NCBI GenBank assembly: GCA_016714565.1
Contig: JADKDM010000038.1
Coordinates: forward strand, 263,467 to 327,466
Length of the DNA stretch: 64,000 nucleotides
Direction of reading: 5' to 3'
Source: Candidatus Villigracilis propinquus
GTDB taxonomy: Bacteria; Chloroflexota; Anaerolineae; Anaerolineales; Villigracilaceae
A program made the position numbers and the translations under genes. The notes beneath the pieces are model-generated. The model saw only the letters and a program-made list of their open reading frames with translations. It made no database searches and had not been told where the DNA came from. Shown here one piece after another: positions 54,228 through 63,417 of the stretch; position 1 is the first letter of the stretch; each line of letters begins with the position of its first letter.

Positions 54228-54416
54228 TTAATGCTGCGGCGGATACGGATATGATTCCTGACCGTCGTCTTTTGCAGACGCGATCCAGCGCAAGGTTAAT
54301 GCAAAAGTTGTGACGGCGGCGCCAACCAGCAGACCAACGACAGCCGCGCCGACTCCAGGGGTGTTGACCAGCCAGTAGAAAAATTGAAAGAGGGGTTGTT
54401 CAAGCGGAAAGTTCAT
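54228..54416 (-). CDS. Small membrane protein of the respiratory operon
   Basis: The 62-residue protein has one or two hydrophobic helices (LFQFFYWLVNTPGVGAAVVG and LVGAAVTTFALTLRWI) and a polar tail. It starts 2 bases after the NrfD gene stop. I do not recognise a family; it is probably an accessory subunit of the membrane complex. Confidence 0.65.
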   Translation of the reverse strand: MNFPLEQPLFQFFYWLVNTPGVGAAVVGLLVGAAVTTFALTLRWIASAKDDGQESYPYPPQH

Positions 54417-54418
54417 AT

Positions 54419-55924
54419 TTATTCTCCAGAACCCTGTTCAAGTGCGCGACCCTCTTCCACTTCCCAAATGGAAATGGACGGGAAGAATTTATAGAAGACC
54501 ACGAACATCAAGGTCAGTATTCCAAAGGTGGAAATGGTGACGGCAATTTCGGTGATGGTGGGAGTGTAGGTGGTGTATGGCATCAGGCGCGCATGGGTCA
54601 GAGTGGGCATCAGAATATTCCAGCGTTCGAGCCACATGCCAAAGAGGACAAAAGCGCTCGCGATGACTGTCGAAGTGATGAGACGAGTCTTCATCCATTT
54701 GGTTACGCCGAGAAGTGCAAAGATGAAGAACAGGATGAAAGCGAGCAGCAATCCTGTTTGAATGGCTGGAGCGGAAAGCGCGGGCAATTGCAGCCACAAG
54801 ACGAAGAAAATAATCACACTGATGATAGTTGCGACCAGCCCTGTGACAGTTTGAAACAGCGGATTGCGCGATGGCTTATCCGAAACAAATTTCGGCGCGA
54901 CCAGAATCCATGTGGCGGCGATCATCAGGATGTTCATGCCCCAAAATGCGGGCGCGAATTGACCAAATAATTTGGAAGCCATAACAGGAAATTCAAGCGT
55001 TTCCTGCTCGGTAACAACGACCAGAGTTTCATTGAGCGTGAAGTAAAACCAGACCGCGCTCATCACAATGAAGATCCAGCCCAAGTTGGTGTAAAAAGTT
55101 TCAGTGATGTATTCTTTGAGATGTTTATTATATTCACGGGCAAGTGAGACGGCGATGAAGAGCAAGCCAATGCCAGAAAAAATCGCGCCGACTACAAAGT
55201 ACGGACCAAGAATGGTGGATTTCCAGCCTGGCTGCACGGTGGTGGAGAATAGCCACGAGGTAACGGTGTGGAGTGAAATACCAATTGGGATGATGAAGAC
55301 CGAAACCACCGTGATGGCTTTTTCAAGCCGCCGCCATTGTTCTTTTGCGCCTGTCCAGCCGAGTGACAGAATGGAGTAAAGTTTTTTGCGCCATGCAGGA
55401 GCGGCGGTAGGAGCGGTGTCGCGCAGCAGAGCAATGTCTGGGATTAGCTGAAGGTACAGGGCGAAGACAGCAGTCAACAGGTAGAGCGTGAGCGAGGCGA
55501 TGTCCCACATCAGAGGCGCTTGCAGGCGTCCATAAAGCAGGGTGTTGATGAGACGGTCAGGGCGTCCCATATCCATGACGATCTGCAAGCCTGCGGTCAT
55601 CAAACCGAAGACGGTCAACGACTCGGCAATGCGTGTGATCGGGCGGCGCCAATTCACTTTGAGCAATTGCAAAACCGCCGAGATGACCGTGCCCGCCATG
55701 CTGACGCCGATCAGAAAAATAAAGTTGACCAGATACGCGCCCCAGAAAACGGGACGGTTGAGGTCGGTGACGCCAAGCCCCAGCACCAACTGACGCACAT
55801 ACAGCAACATGCCAGGCGTGATGATCGCGATCAGAAACCCAACCACCATCCAAAATTTACGATCAAATTTATACAGCGGCGTAAGTAATTCGTCACGGTC
55901 GTGTAAAGTGAGAGTCTGCTGCAT
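54419..55924 (-). CDS. NrfD/PsrC-like membrane subunit
   Basis: The 501-residue protein has about ten membrane helices, with the NrfD-type features MVVGFLIAIITPGMLLYVRQ at the start and AYLVNFIFLIGVSMAGTVIS, TVTSWLFSTTVQPGWKSTIL. NrfD proteins oxidise or reduce menaquinone at the membrane and hand electrons to the FeS subunit. The order catalytic subunit, FeS subunit, NrfD is that of polysulfide reductase-type and related complexes. The gene starts 2 bases after the FeS gene stop. Length is nearer the longer NrfD group (ten helices) than PsrC (eight). Confidence 0.88.
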   Translation of the reverse strand: MQQTLTLHDRDELLTPLYKFDRKFWMVVGFLIAIITPGMLLYVRQLVLGLGVTDLNRPVFWGAYLVNFIFLIGVSMAGTVISAVLQLLKVNWRRPITRIAESLTVFGLMTAGLQIVMDMGRPDRLINTLLYGRLQAPLMWDIASLTLYLLTAVFALYLQLIPDIALLRDTAPTAAPAWRKKLYSILSLGWTGAKEQWRRLEKAITVVSVFIIPIGISLHTVTSWLFSTTVQPGWKSTILGPYFVVGAIFSGIGLLFIAVSLAREYNKHLKEYITETFYTNLGWIFIVMSAVWFYFTLNETLVVVTEQETLEFPVMASKLFGQFAPAFWGMNILMIAATWILVAPKFVSDKPSRNPLFQTVTGLVATIISVIIFFVLWLQLPALSAPAIQTGLLLAFILFFIFALLGVTKWMKTRLITSTVIASAFVLFGMWLERWNILMPTLTHARLMPYTTYTPTITEIAVTISTFGILTLMFVVFYKFFPSISIWEVEEGRALEQGSGE

Positions 55925-55926
55925 GG

Positions 55927-56655
55927 TTATCCCTCCGCCAAATATAAAGTCTTGGGATGTGCGCCTGAGTCTTCGAGCAAATGCGTGGCGCGCAAACTCT
56001 TCGAAAGCTGTGAGACGGTGCTATCGGGGTCATCGAGGTCGCCGAAGAAACGCGCCTTGCCCGTGCAGGTCTGCACGCAGGCGGGCACATATTCATCAGC
56101 GCGGAATTCGCGTCCTTCAACTTTTGCCAATTCACGCGCCTTCACCAGACGATGAACACAGTACGTACATTTTTCCACCACACCTACGGGGCGCACCGCA
56201 GGACCTTCGAGTGAACCGTTCACACTCAACTGATCGGGGTTGCGATATTCAGCCAGTGTCTCTTCCCATTGCGGCTCAGTCCAGTTGAAGTAACGCACAC
56301 CATACGGACACGCCACGGTGCAAAAACGACAGCCGATACAGCGGTCATAGTTTTGGCGCACGATGCCTTCTTCGTCAATGAACGTGGCTTGCACAGGGCA
56401 AACCTTCACGCACGGCGCATTGTTGCAGTGCATACATGGGCGCGTGGAGTAATGCGTTTTCACATTCGGGTATTCGCCCTGGTCGGGACCAAAATGCATG
56501 GGCAGCGGGAACACATCGTTCCAGCGGATGGCGCGTCCATTCTTCGCTTCTTCAGGACTTACGACAGGCGTGTTATTTTCCATGCGGCAGGCAATACTGC
56601 ACGCCTGACACGCAACACATTTTTCGAGATCAATTACCATACACCAATTAGTCAT
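55927..56655 (-). CDS. 4Fe-4S ferredoxin-type electron transfer subunit
   Basis: The 242-residue protein has the four cysteine clusters of NrfC/PsrB-type subunits: CVACQACSIACRMEN at about 12-26, CMHCNNAPCVKVCPVQA near 74, CIGCRFCTVACPYGVRYFN near 107, and CTYC with CVQTC near 165 and 205. It carries electrons between the molybdopterin subunit and NrfD. There is no signal peptide; export would be in complex with the Tat-signal-bearing catalytic subunit. It starts 11 bases after the catalytic gene. Confidence 0.9.
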   Translation of the reverse strand: MTNWCMVIDLEKCVACQACSIACRMENNTPVVSPEEAKNGRAIRWNDVFPLPMHFGPDQGEYPNVKTHYSTRPCMHCNNAPCVKVCPVQATFIDEEGIVRQNYDRCIGCRFCTVACPYGVRYFNWTEPQWEETLAEYRNPDQLSVNGSLEGPAVRPVGVVEKCTYCVHRLVKARELAKVEGREFRADEYVPACVQTCTGKARFFGDLDDPDSTVSQLSKSLRATHLLEDSGAHPKTLYLAEG

Positions 56656-56666
56656 ATTATTTTCCT

Positions 56667-59027
56667 CTACGCCTTGTTAACTTTGACGCGTGTATTTGTA
56701 AAAGCAGCCAGCCCCGTCAACGGCTCAGAAGCAGGATTTAATATCTCAAGCCCGTTGACGCCGCGCCCTTTGGCATATCGTCCCACCGCAGTGTGACCTT
56801 GATTGAATGGCATATTCACAACATCTGGATGAAGACCCGCCACCAACTTAACCTTGGTGCTGATTGCCCCAAATGGGCTTTCAATTTTCACCCGATCATT
56901 TTCCACCAACCCCAACTTGCGCGCGGATTCTGGATTCATCTCCAGCCACGAGTCCCACGTCTCGCGCACGGTCATGCCGCTGATCTCCTGCAAGGATGGC
57001 ATGTTTGCCGCGTCGCTGCGTGACCCCAGACTCATCAATGTGACGATGTTCAGCATGAACGGATATTGCGCTTCATCACCCTGAAATGCGGTGGCTTCGT
57101 AATGCGGAAGAATTGCGCCATCACCAGATTGTGTAATGCCAAGTTTGGCGAGTTCATCTTTCTTCATCTCACCGAGGAAGCAATTTAATTCGCGGCTGTA
57201 TAAATCAAAGTACCCATCACGCGGCGCATTCAAACGCTCGGCGCCGACCACGTTCTCGATCCAATGCTGACTGCCGCGTTTGGCAAAGCGATAGCCAGGG
57301 TTGAACCACACGCCTAATTCCTTGAGCAATTCCCAATCCGCGCCGATATCTTTCAAACGGAATTGCAAAACTTCTTCGTAGGATTTCCAAGCGAAGGCTT
57401 TGGCAACTGTCCCGCCCATGGTCTCGGCTACTTTCAAGAAGAAGTCACCCGTGTTCATCGTGTCGTACAGCGGCTCGATGACAGGTTGATACAACGAAAT
57501 GCCAGGGTAGCCCAAGCCTTCAATATGGTCATCGCCCCAGCGTTCAAGGAATGTGGGTTCGGGAAGAATCAAATCTGCGAGTTCGGCGCTCTCATCCATG
57601 AAGGAAGAGAACGAAACGACAAAGGGAACTTTTGCAAAAGCGTCTGCAAAGCGTTTGCCGCCAGGGGTTTCAAAAGCGGGATTGGCGTCATACAGGAACA
57701 ACGCTTCAACGGGTGCGCCTTCCAAAATTTGATCGGCAACCGATTGATAGGAATTTCGTCCAAGCGGGAATTTACCGCCTGCGCCATCTATGCGGGCAGT
57801 TTTCATTCCCTTTGCCGCAACCGAATCAGAAGGAAGTTTTGGATAATCCACACAAGGCATATACCGCTGAGTCATCACGCCGCCCTTGGACTCGATACTC
57901 CCCACCAACGCATTCAACATGTGGACAGCCATTGCCGTGTACACGCCGCTGAATCCGCCGTTGAGCAAGCCGCCCTTGCCAGGCATGATCGCAATCGCGG
58001 GGCCATTGCCAGCGAACTCACCCGCCAGCCGCGCAATCGTCGTGGACGGGATACCCGTCATCTGCTCGACGCGGATCGGGTCATAATTTTCCAAGACAAA
58101 ATCACGGAAGCCTTTGCGCTCCCCACCTGAAGCAAAGTTATCGAAGCCGAAACAATAATTCTTGACGAAGTCCGCATCCACCAAGCCAGATTGGATGATG
58201 ACATTCGCCATGCCAAGCGCCAGCGCCGCATCGGTGCCAGGCTTGATCGGAATCCACTCATCGGCTTTCGAGGCGGTAATGCTCTGGCGCGGATCGATCA
58301 CCACGACCTTGCCGCGTGTCGCACGTCCGCGCCGCAGGAAGGTGTACCCAGAGATCGTGCGCTGTGGGTTGGGCCCTGCTTCCAAAAGATTCGCGCCAAA
58401 AGAAATGACGTAGTTTGCATTTTCAAGGTCATACGCGGGCAAACCGTAAATGCCTTGCGTGAGATACATGCCAAGTTTTGCGGCGGCTACATTCAAACTT
58501 TCATGCGAGACGACATTGGGCGAACCGACTGCTTCCATGAAACGGGTCAGGAAGGAGCGCATTTGTCCGCGCGTATCACCGTGCATGAGAACAGCTTGTT
58601 CGGGATGACCCGCTTCGCGCAAAGCGTTGAGCTTGTCCGCTGTCAGTTGGATGGCTTCTGCCCATTGAATCTGAGTCAACTGTCCCGTAGCGCGATCGCG
58701 TTTCATTGGGGAGGTTAATCTGTCAGGGTTGTACAACAGTTCGGGGGCAGCCTGTCCCTTTGGACAAAGCGCTCCCTGATTGATGGGGTGCATCGGATTG
58801 CCTTCAAGTTTGACGGCTTTCCCATCCGCCACGCGGACGAGAATTCCGCAGCCTGCCGAACACAAGTGACAAGTGGAAGAGACGACTCTTTCTTCAACAG
58901 AAGTTTGAAGTTCAGAGTCAGCCTTTGCAGACATGACGTTTTTCAACGCGCCCAATGCCGCCGCAGACCCAGCCGCCACACCGCCTACTTTGAGAAAATC
59001 ACGCCGTGAAAGGGGTTGTTTGGTCAT
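56667..59027 (-). CDS. Molybdopterin oxidoreductase catalytic subunit (PsrA/PhsA-like)
   Basis: The 786-residue protein begins with a Tat signal (SRRDFLKVGGVAAGSAAALG), then the 4Fe-4S motif CHLCSAGC...CPKG at about 53-90 and the molybdopterin domains (VISFGANLLEAG, GKVVVIDPRQSITASKADEW, PGTDAALALGMANVI) and a C-terminal dinucleotide-binding domain (ARKLGLVENDRVKIESPFGA). It belongs to the complex iron-sulfur molybdoenzyme family and acts outside the membrane. The residue ligating molybdenum is not obvious in FGANLLEAG, so the substrate (sulfur compound, arsenic, nitrate or other) cannot be named. Its ATG overlaps the cytochrome gene stop by one base (TAATG). Confidence 0.88.
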   Translation of the reverse strand: MTKQPLSRRDFLKVGGVAAGSAAALGALKNVMSAKADSELQTSVEERVVSSTCHLCSAGCGILVRVADGKAVKLEGNPMHPINQGALCPKGQAAPELLYNPDRLTSPMKRDRATGQLTQIQWAEAIQLTADKLNALREAGHPEQAVLMHGDTRGQMRSFLTRFMEAVGSPNVVSHESLNVAAAKLGMYLTQGIYGLPAYDLENANYVISFGANLLEAGPNPQRTISGYTFLRRGRATRGKVVVIDPRQSITASKADEWIPIKPGTDAALALGMANVIIQSGLVDADFVKNYCFGFDNFASGGERKGFRDFVLENYDPIRVEQMTGIPSTTIARLAGEFAGNGPAIAIMPGKGGLLNGGFSGVYTAMAVHMLNALVGSIESKGGVMTQRYMPCVDYPKLPSDSVAAKGMKTARIDGAGGKFPLGRNSYQSVADQILEGAPVEALFLYDANPAFETPGGKRFADAFAKVPFVVSFSSFMDESAELADLILPEPTFLERWGDDHIEGLGYPGISLYQPVIEPLYDTMNTGDFFLKVAETMGGTVAKAFAWKSYEEVLQFRLKDIGADWELLKELGVWFNPGYRFAKRGSQHWIENVVGAERLNAPRDGYFDLYSRELNCFLGEMKKDELAKLGITQSGDGAILPHYEATAFQGDEAQYPFMLNIVTLMSLGSRSDAANMPSLQEISGMTVRETWDSWLEMNPESARKLGLVENDRVKIESPFGAISTKVKLVAGLHPDVVNMPFNQGHTAVGRYAKGRGVNGLEILNPASEPLTGLAAFTNTRVKVNKA

Positions 59028-59611
59028 TAGTTACCTCCGCAGAAAACAGAGGCTGATTGAGGCGCGCATTTGAATTCAGGGGATTCGAGTTGATATTGCA
59101 GCGGGGGAATTTCAGCCTTGCCGGTTGCAAGCGCGGATGTGTAATCAATGAGCGCCTGTAATTGCGCGTCGGTGAACATGCCTTCGAAGGAGGGCATTCC
59201 GCTTTGAAGCCGTCCGCGCAAAATGTTGGTGCGGATTTTTTGAGGTTTGACACCGGTGTTGACGATGACGCGTCCGAACAATCCTTCGCCGAACATTCCA
59301 TGACAGGTCGAACAGGCGATCTCAAAAAGTTCCGCGCCGTCGTTCACGCCAGGAGCAATCAACACACCGGGCAGAGCGGGTACTTCATCCGCGCGACCTC
59401 TAGCCGCCCATAACGCGCCGCGCAATGTACGCGGGCCACCGCCGCCCGGGTTGACATGACACACGGCACAGGCTTCGCCGGTGCGATGAGAATACTCAGG
59501 TAGAGCATGAACTGAATTTGAAGTGGATGATATTGCCAGCAAAATAAAAATAGCAATACCAGCGATTGCCAATAATTGCAAATAATGAATGAGCCAGGGT
59601 TTTAGTTTCAT
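59027..59611 (-). CDS. Membrane-anchored diheme cytochrome c
   Basis: From the Met at 59611 the 194-residue protein has a membrane anchor (LLAIAGIAIFILLAISSTSN) and two heme motifs, CAVCH near residue 48 and CSTCH near 98. After the second heme it has a class I cytochrome fold, with MPSFEGMF supplying the distal Met. An upstream GTG would add 16 residues before the anchor and is less likely. It probably passes electrons from or to the molybdopterin complex on the outer side of the membrane. Confidence 0.85.
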   Translation of the reverse strand: MKLKPWLIHYLQLLAIAGIAIFILLAISSTSNSVHALPEYSHRTGEACAVCHVNPGGGGPRTLRGALWAARGRADEVPALPGVLIAPGVNDGAELFEIACSTCHGMFGEGLFGRVIVNTGVKPQKIRTNILRGRLQSGMPSFEGMFTDAQLQALIDYTSALATGKAEIPPLQYQLESPEFKCAPQSASVFCGGN

Positions 59612-59691
59612 CGGCGCGCTCCTAAGCCCGCGGTTTCGTTGAAAATCGGGACGGGCCACTTCATCCCCTGGATGGGTGAAGCCAATACAAA

Positions 59692-61144
59692 TTATTCGAT
59701 GGGTAAAGTTTGGATGTAGGAAAGGATATCGAGCAGATCCTGGATAGACCAGGTCATGTGACGTCCTGCCGTCATTACTTCACCGGGCTGGCCATTCTGG
59801 ATTTTGTTCAAAACTTCCCATGGGTTATCGGCTGAAACAGTGCCTACAAATTCAACCCCTTCACCGTCGTCGAAGTCCAACGCTTTGCCGTCTTCGGCGT
59901 GGCAGGCCAGACAATTGCTTTCATAGAGGACTTTACCGTTTTCAGCATCGCCATTGACGGTCTTGTCATCGTTGATATAGGGGGCCATATCCTCAACCTG
60001 CTGCATGAAAGCAACCAGGGATTTCAACTGGTCATCGTTCAAATAGGAAGAGAAGTCGTGGTCGCCGGTCTTCATCGCGGCCATAAGTTCTTCAGAGGTC
60101 TTTCCAGCGGAAGAGATCACGCCGGGGAAGCCAGTGAGATGTGAGCCGGAACCATAACGGCCTTCCACGCCCTTGTAATCCCAACCGTGGCATTCCTTGC
60201 AGCGCCAGGTGTCGTTACCAGTGCGGGTGTTGGTGGTCTGGGTTAACCACAAAGGTTGATCTGTGGTCATATCTTCTGCGCCAATGGCTGCGATCCAATT
60301 GTCATAAAGACGTCCGCCTTCGGCGACAGGGCTGGAGGTGGGCAGGGTCTGGGCATAAGCCAACAGGTCAATATATTCCTGATCGGTAAATCCAAGATCA
60401 ATGAGCGCGGGCATATCTGCAACACCGGGTTGCCCGAAGCGGGCCTTGTGGACGAATTCCCATGGGTTGTCACTCGCGATCGTGCCATAATATTCAGGTC
60501 CGCCATCATCTGCGAAGTTAAGCACAAGACCTTCAGGGCCGTGGCAGTCAGTGCAGTTCTTCTGTATAGATCGTTTCGCCGTTGGCAGCATCGCCGCCAA
60601 CAGCCGCTTTGTCCGTGATGAACGCAGCCGAGTCGAGCATGTTTTCGCCAAGGAAGAGTGCGATATCGATCAAAGCCTGATCATCCATATAAGCGGAGAA
60701 ATCATGGTCGCCTGTCTTGAGCGCGGCCAAAATTTCATTCGGGTCAGTTCCAGCGACCTGCATGACACCTACAAAACCAGTAGCATGTGAACCACCACCG
60801 TATGCGCCATCTTTGCCGAGATAATCCCAACCGTGGCATTCCTTGCAGCGCCAGGTCGTACCGCCGCTACGGGTATTGGTGGATTGAGTTGCCCACAAAG
60901 GCTGATCGCCTTCAGGAGCATCCACGCCGAGGACTTTTGTCCACTCATCATAGAGCAAACCGCCGCGGATCGGGTCGCCGCTCAAAGAAACAGGGGCTTC
61001 CGTTGCAGCAACAGGGGCATCAGTCACAACCACCGCAGCTTCAGTTTGTGCAACAGGGGCCTCGGTTGAATTCCCACCACAAGCTGCCACTACAAGCATA
61101 AGGCCAATGGCAATAGCGAAAAGAGAGAAAACACGTTTATTCAT
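59692..61144 (-). CDS. Tetraheme lipoprotein cytochrome c built from a tandem duplication, one frameshift
   Basis: From the ATG at 61144 (AGGAGA ribosome binding site) a lipoprotein signal (SLFAIAIGLMLVVAACG) leads into two copies of one module. Module 1: DQPLWATQSTNTRSGGTTWR, CKECHGWDYLG, then CTDCHG, DGGPEYYGTIASDNPWEF. Module 2: DQPLWLTQTTNTRTGNDTWR, CKECHGWDYKG, then CLACHA and GEGVEFVGTVSADNPWEV. That makes four c-type hemes. A surplus base near 60559 splits the gene into frames ending TEELH and starting before NCTDCHG; the frames otherwise join exactly at the module border. Restored length is about 483 residues. It heads the respiratory operon and likely acts as electron donor or acceptor at the cell surface. 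Confidence 0.85.
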
Positions 61145-61265
61145 CTTACATTCTCCTAGTGAAATATTGAATTAATATTTAGGTAATTCTCACCATCAAA
61201 TCTTCGCCTAAGATAACACCAATGCCGGTCAAAACGGTCTCGAATTGTCTCAAATGTGTCCTTAT

Positions 61266-61304
61266 TTGTATCTGGCTTGAACAAAAAGGCTATAATCTGT
61301 GCAA
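61266..61304 (+). promoter_or_regulatory. Candidate leaderless promoter of the histidine kinase gene
   Basis: A perfect TATAAT at 61291-61296 lies only 7 bases ahead of the ATG at 61304, which places the transcript start at or next to the start codon. A weak -35 (TTGTAT) is at 61266. No ribosome binding site is present at the usual distance, consistent with a leaderless message. Confidence 0.4.
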
Positions 61305-62374
61305 TGAAATCAAACCTGTTTACCTGGCTAAACAAGGGTCGCTACCTTGACTTAAATATTCTGCAATGGGCAATACCGCTCTTCCTGGCCATCACAGCCA
61401 TTGTCTTTGAATTTGTGGAACATGGTCTGGAAGGCGAACTGAACTTTGACCTGGCGTTCATGAGCGAAACCATCATCTTTGGACTGATGGGTCCCGTAAT
61501 CGTCGGCTTTATCATTGCCTGGATGCGCGAACTGGTCAATGCCGAAAAGCAAGCCATTGCCGAAGTCCATGTTTTGAATCGTGAATTGGAAGCCAAAGTG
61601 ATTGAACGAACTGCCGCACTGGAACAACGCAACATAGAGTTGGGTAAGGCCAATCACGAACTTCAAAAATTGGATGAAATGAAATCTGAATTTGTCTCAC
61701 TCGTCAGCCATGAACTGCGCGCTCCGCTTACAACCCTCAACGGAGGTTTGGAACTTGCGTTGCAGCACGCCGATACTCTCCCCGATGCGGCACGGCGAAC
61801 ACTTGAAACAATGGTGGGAGAAAGCAATCGCCTGACTCAATTGGTGCAAAGAATATTGGATATATCCCGGCTGGAGGCAGGTAAATTGGATGTCAATCTC
61901 GGCCCGGTTGCCATCCGTCCGTTAATGGAACAGGCCGCTGATGTTGTCCTCATTCCAAAGGGCCGCCAAGTTGAGTGGAAATTCACCGATAATCTTCCTC
62001 CAGTTTGGGCAGATGAGATTCATCTTGAAGAAATCATTCGCAACCTGATGCGAAATGCAGAAAAATATTCCCCATCCAATACAACCATTATATTATGCGC
62101 ATGCCAGCAGGGTGAATATATTCGCATTTCAATTAAGGATCATGGGCATGGGGTTCCTCTTGAATATCAGGAAAATATCTTCGAGCGCTTTGGGCGTGCC
62201 CAGCATGGCGAAAGTGCCCCGCCTGGCTGGGGGCTCGGTTTATATTTTGCGCGGAAACTGATTGAAGCGCAGAACGGCTCAATCAACATAATTAGCCCGA
62301 TCTGGCAGGATGCACAAGCACCTGGGGCGGAGTTTTATCTGCTCGTGCCAGTGGCAACTTTCAGTGAGGAGTGA
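61304..62374 (+). CDS. Membrane sensor histidine kinase
   Basis: The 356-residue protein has two membrane helices (about 19-36 and 58-74, LQWAIPLFLAITAIVFEF and IIFGLMGPVIVGFIIAWM), a coiled coil (NAEKQAIAEVHVLNRELEAK), a HisKA domain with FVSLVSHELRAPLTTLNGGL, and a HATPase_c domain with NLMRNAEKYSP, HGHGVP, GWGLGLYFARKLIE. There is no separate sensor domain, so the signal is probably read in or near the membrane. The ATG at 61304 is chosen over a GTG at 61256 that would extend before the first helix. The response regulator starts 3 bases after its stop. Confidence 0.88.
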   Translation: MKSNLFTWLNKGRYLDLNILQWAIPLFLAITAIVFEFVEHGLEGELNFDLAFMSETIIFGLMGPVIVGFIIAWMRELVNAEKQAIAEVHVLNRELEAKVIERTAALEQRNIELGKANHELQKLDEMKSEFVSLVSHELRAPLTTLNGGLELALQHADTLPDAARRTLETMVGESNRLTQLVQRILDISRLEAGKLDVNLGPVAIRPLMEQAADVVLIPKGRQVEWKFTDNLPPVWADEIHLEEIIRNLMRNAEKYSPSNTTIILCACQQGEYIRISIKDHGHGVPLEYQENIFERFGRAQHGESAPPGWGLGLYFARKLIEAQNGSINIISPIWQDAQAPGAEFYLLVPVATFSEE

Positions 62375-62377
62375 AGC

Positions 62378-63077
62378 GTGTCTTCCATCCTGCTAATTGA
62401 CGACGATGTAAACTTATCCAATCTGCTTGCTGAATATTTGCGTGATCAAGGTTTTGTTGTCCACACCGCCAGTGATGGTCAAAAAGGGCTGCACACATTT
62501 TTTGAATTGAAGCCCGATCTGATCGTGCTCGATGTGACCATGCCCGTCAAAGACGGCTGGGAAACGCTTAAGCGCATCCGCGAAATGAGTCAGACCCCGG
62601 TCATCATGCTAACTGCACGCAGTGACGAAAGCGAAGTATTACGCGGCTTCTCGCTCGGTGCCGATGATTATGTCAGCAAACCCTTTTCATTTGCCCAATT
62701 AGGTGCGCGTGATCATGCTGTGTTAGCGCGCACTGGAGGAGAAATCTACCAACCATGGAGCAAGTTGGATGCCGGCGGATTGAAAAGTGGATTTATCAGC
62801 CCGCCGCGTTACTCGAGACGGGGAGTTGATTGCGCTCACTCCAACCGAGTTCAAGCTGTTGGTTGCTTTAATACGCCATCCCCATGATGTCATTTCGGCA
62901 GAAGATTTGGTGCGCGAAGTGTGGGGACCGCAATATGCCAATGAAGTTGGTTTTGTGCGCCGTTACATCTGGCATCTACGCCAGAAAGTTGAAGTGGACC
63001 CGGAAAATCCAAAATATATTCATAATGAAAGAGGATATGGATATCGGTTTGAAACTGCAGAGAACAATAAATTGTGA
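62378..63077 (+). CDS. OmpR-family response regulator, one frameshift
   Basis: The GTG at 62378 opens a receiver domain (SSILLIDDDVNLSNLLAEYL, phosphoacceptor Asp in LIVLDVTMP, conserved Lys in YVSKPFSF). At 62783-62786 an A run has one A too many; without it GGLK joins VDLSARRVTRDGEL, IALTPTEFKLLVALIRHP, and the winged-helix domain ends GYGYRFETAENNKL at 63077. Restored length is about 233 residues, normal for OmpR-type regulators. The partner kinase lies directly upstream. Targets may include the divergent respiratory operon, 160 bases away. Confidence 0.85.
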
Positions 63078-63261
63078 CAATAAAATGCTCGAATTATTTT
63101 CGATCAAATACTTCCTTTGTAATCTCTAGACTTTTCATGCTAAATAGAGGGTTTGAATAGTCAATTTGAAAGAGTTAAACATATAGTGTGGAGAGAAATA
63201 ATGAGATGACAAAGAATCATGGAGAGTTTGCTTTTACTCCCCCCTTATTGAAATTCTTACA

Positions 63262-63413
63262 ACAGAAAATCAAACCTTACTTGCTGCTGCCTACATTATC
63301 CTGTATCACACGCGGATGTTTTTGCCGTGGTTGCTGCTAAAAAAAAATTAACCAAACAATTTTGACCAGAGATCCAAAATTTGAAGAAGTTACCAAACCG
63401 GCTAAACTTGATT
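63262..63413 (+). pseudogene. C-terminal remnant of a PIN toxin
   Basis: The plus strand reads NQTLLAAAY, then in successive frames ADVFAVVAAKK and RDPKFEEVTKPAKLD, which matches the end of the toxin at 32336-32754 (NQTVLAAAHIK, ADAFVVVAAQK, GDPEFEEVTKLAK). It is only the last third, with frame changes at a long A run. The stretch 63078-63261 before it has nothing recognisable. Confidence 0.6.
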
Positions 63414-63417
63414 GACT

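Noticed and set aside
54228..61144. Alternative complex III
   Set aside because: ActB is a fused molybdopterin-like and FeS protein and the operon carries two NrfD-type subunits and a pentaheme ActA; here the subunits are separate, a single NrfD is present and the Tat-signal catalytic protein keeps a full 4Fe-4S motif.
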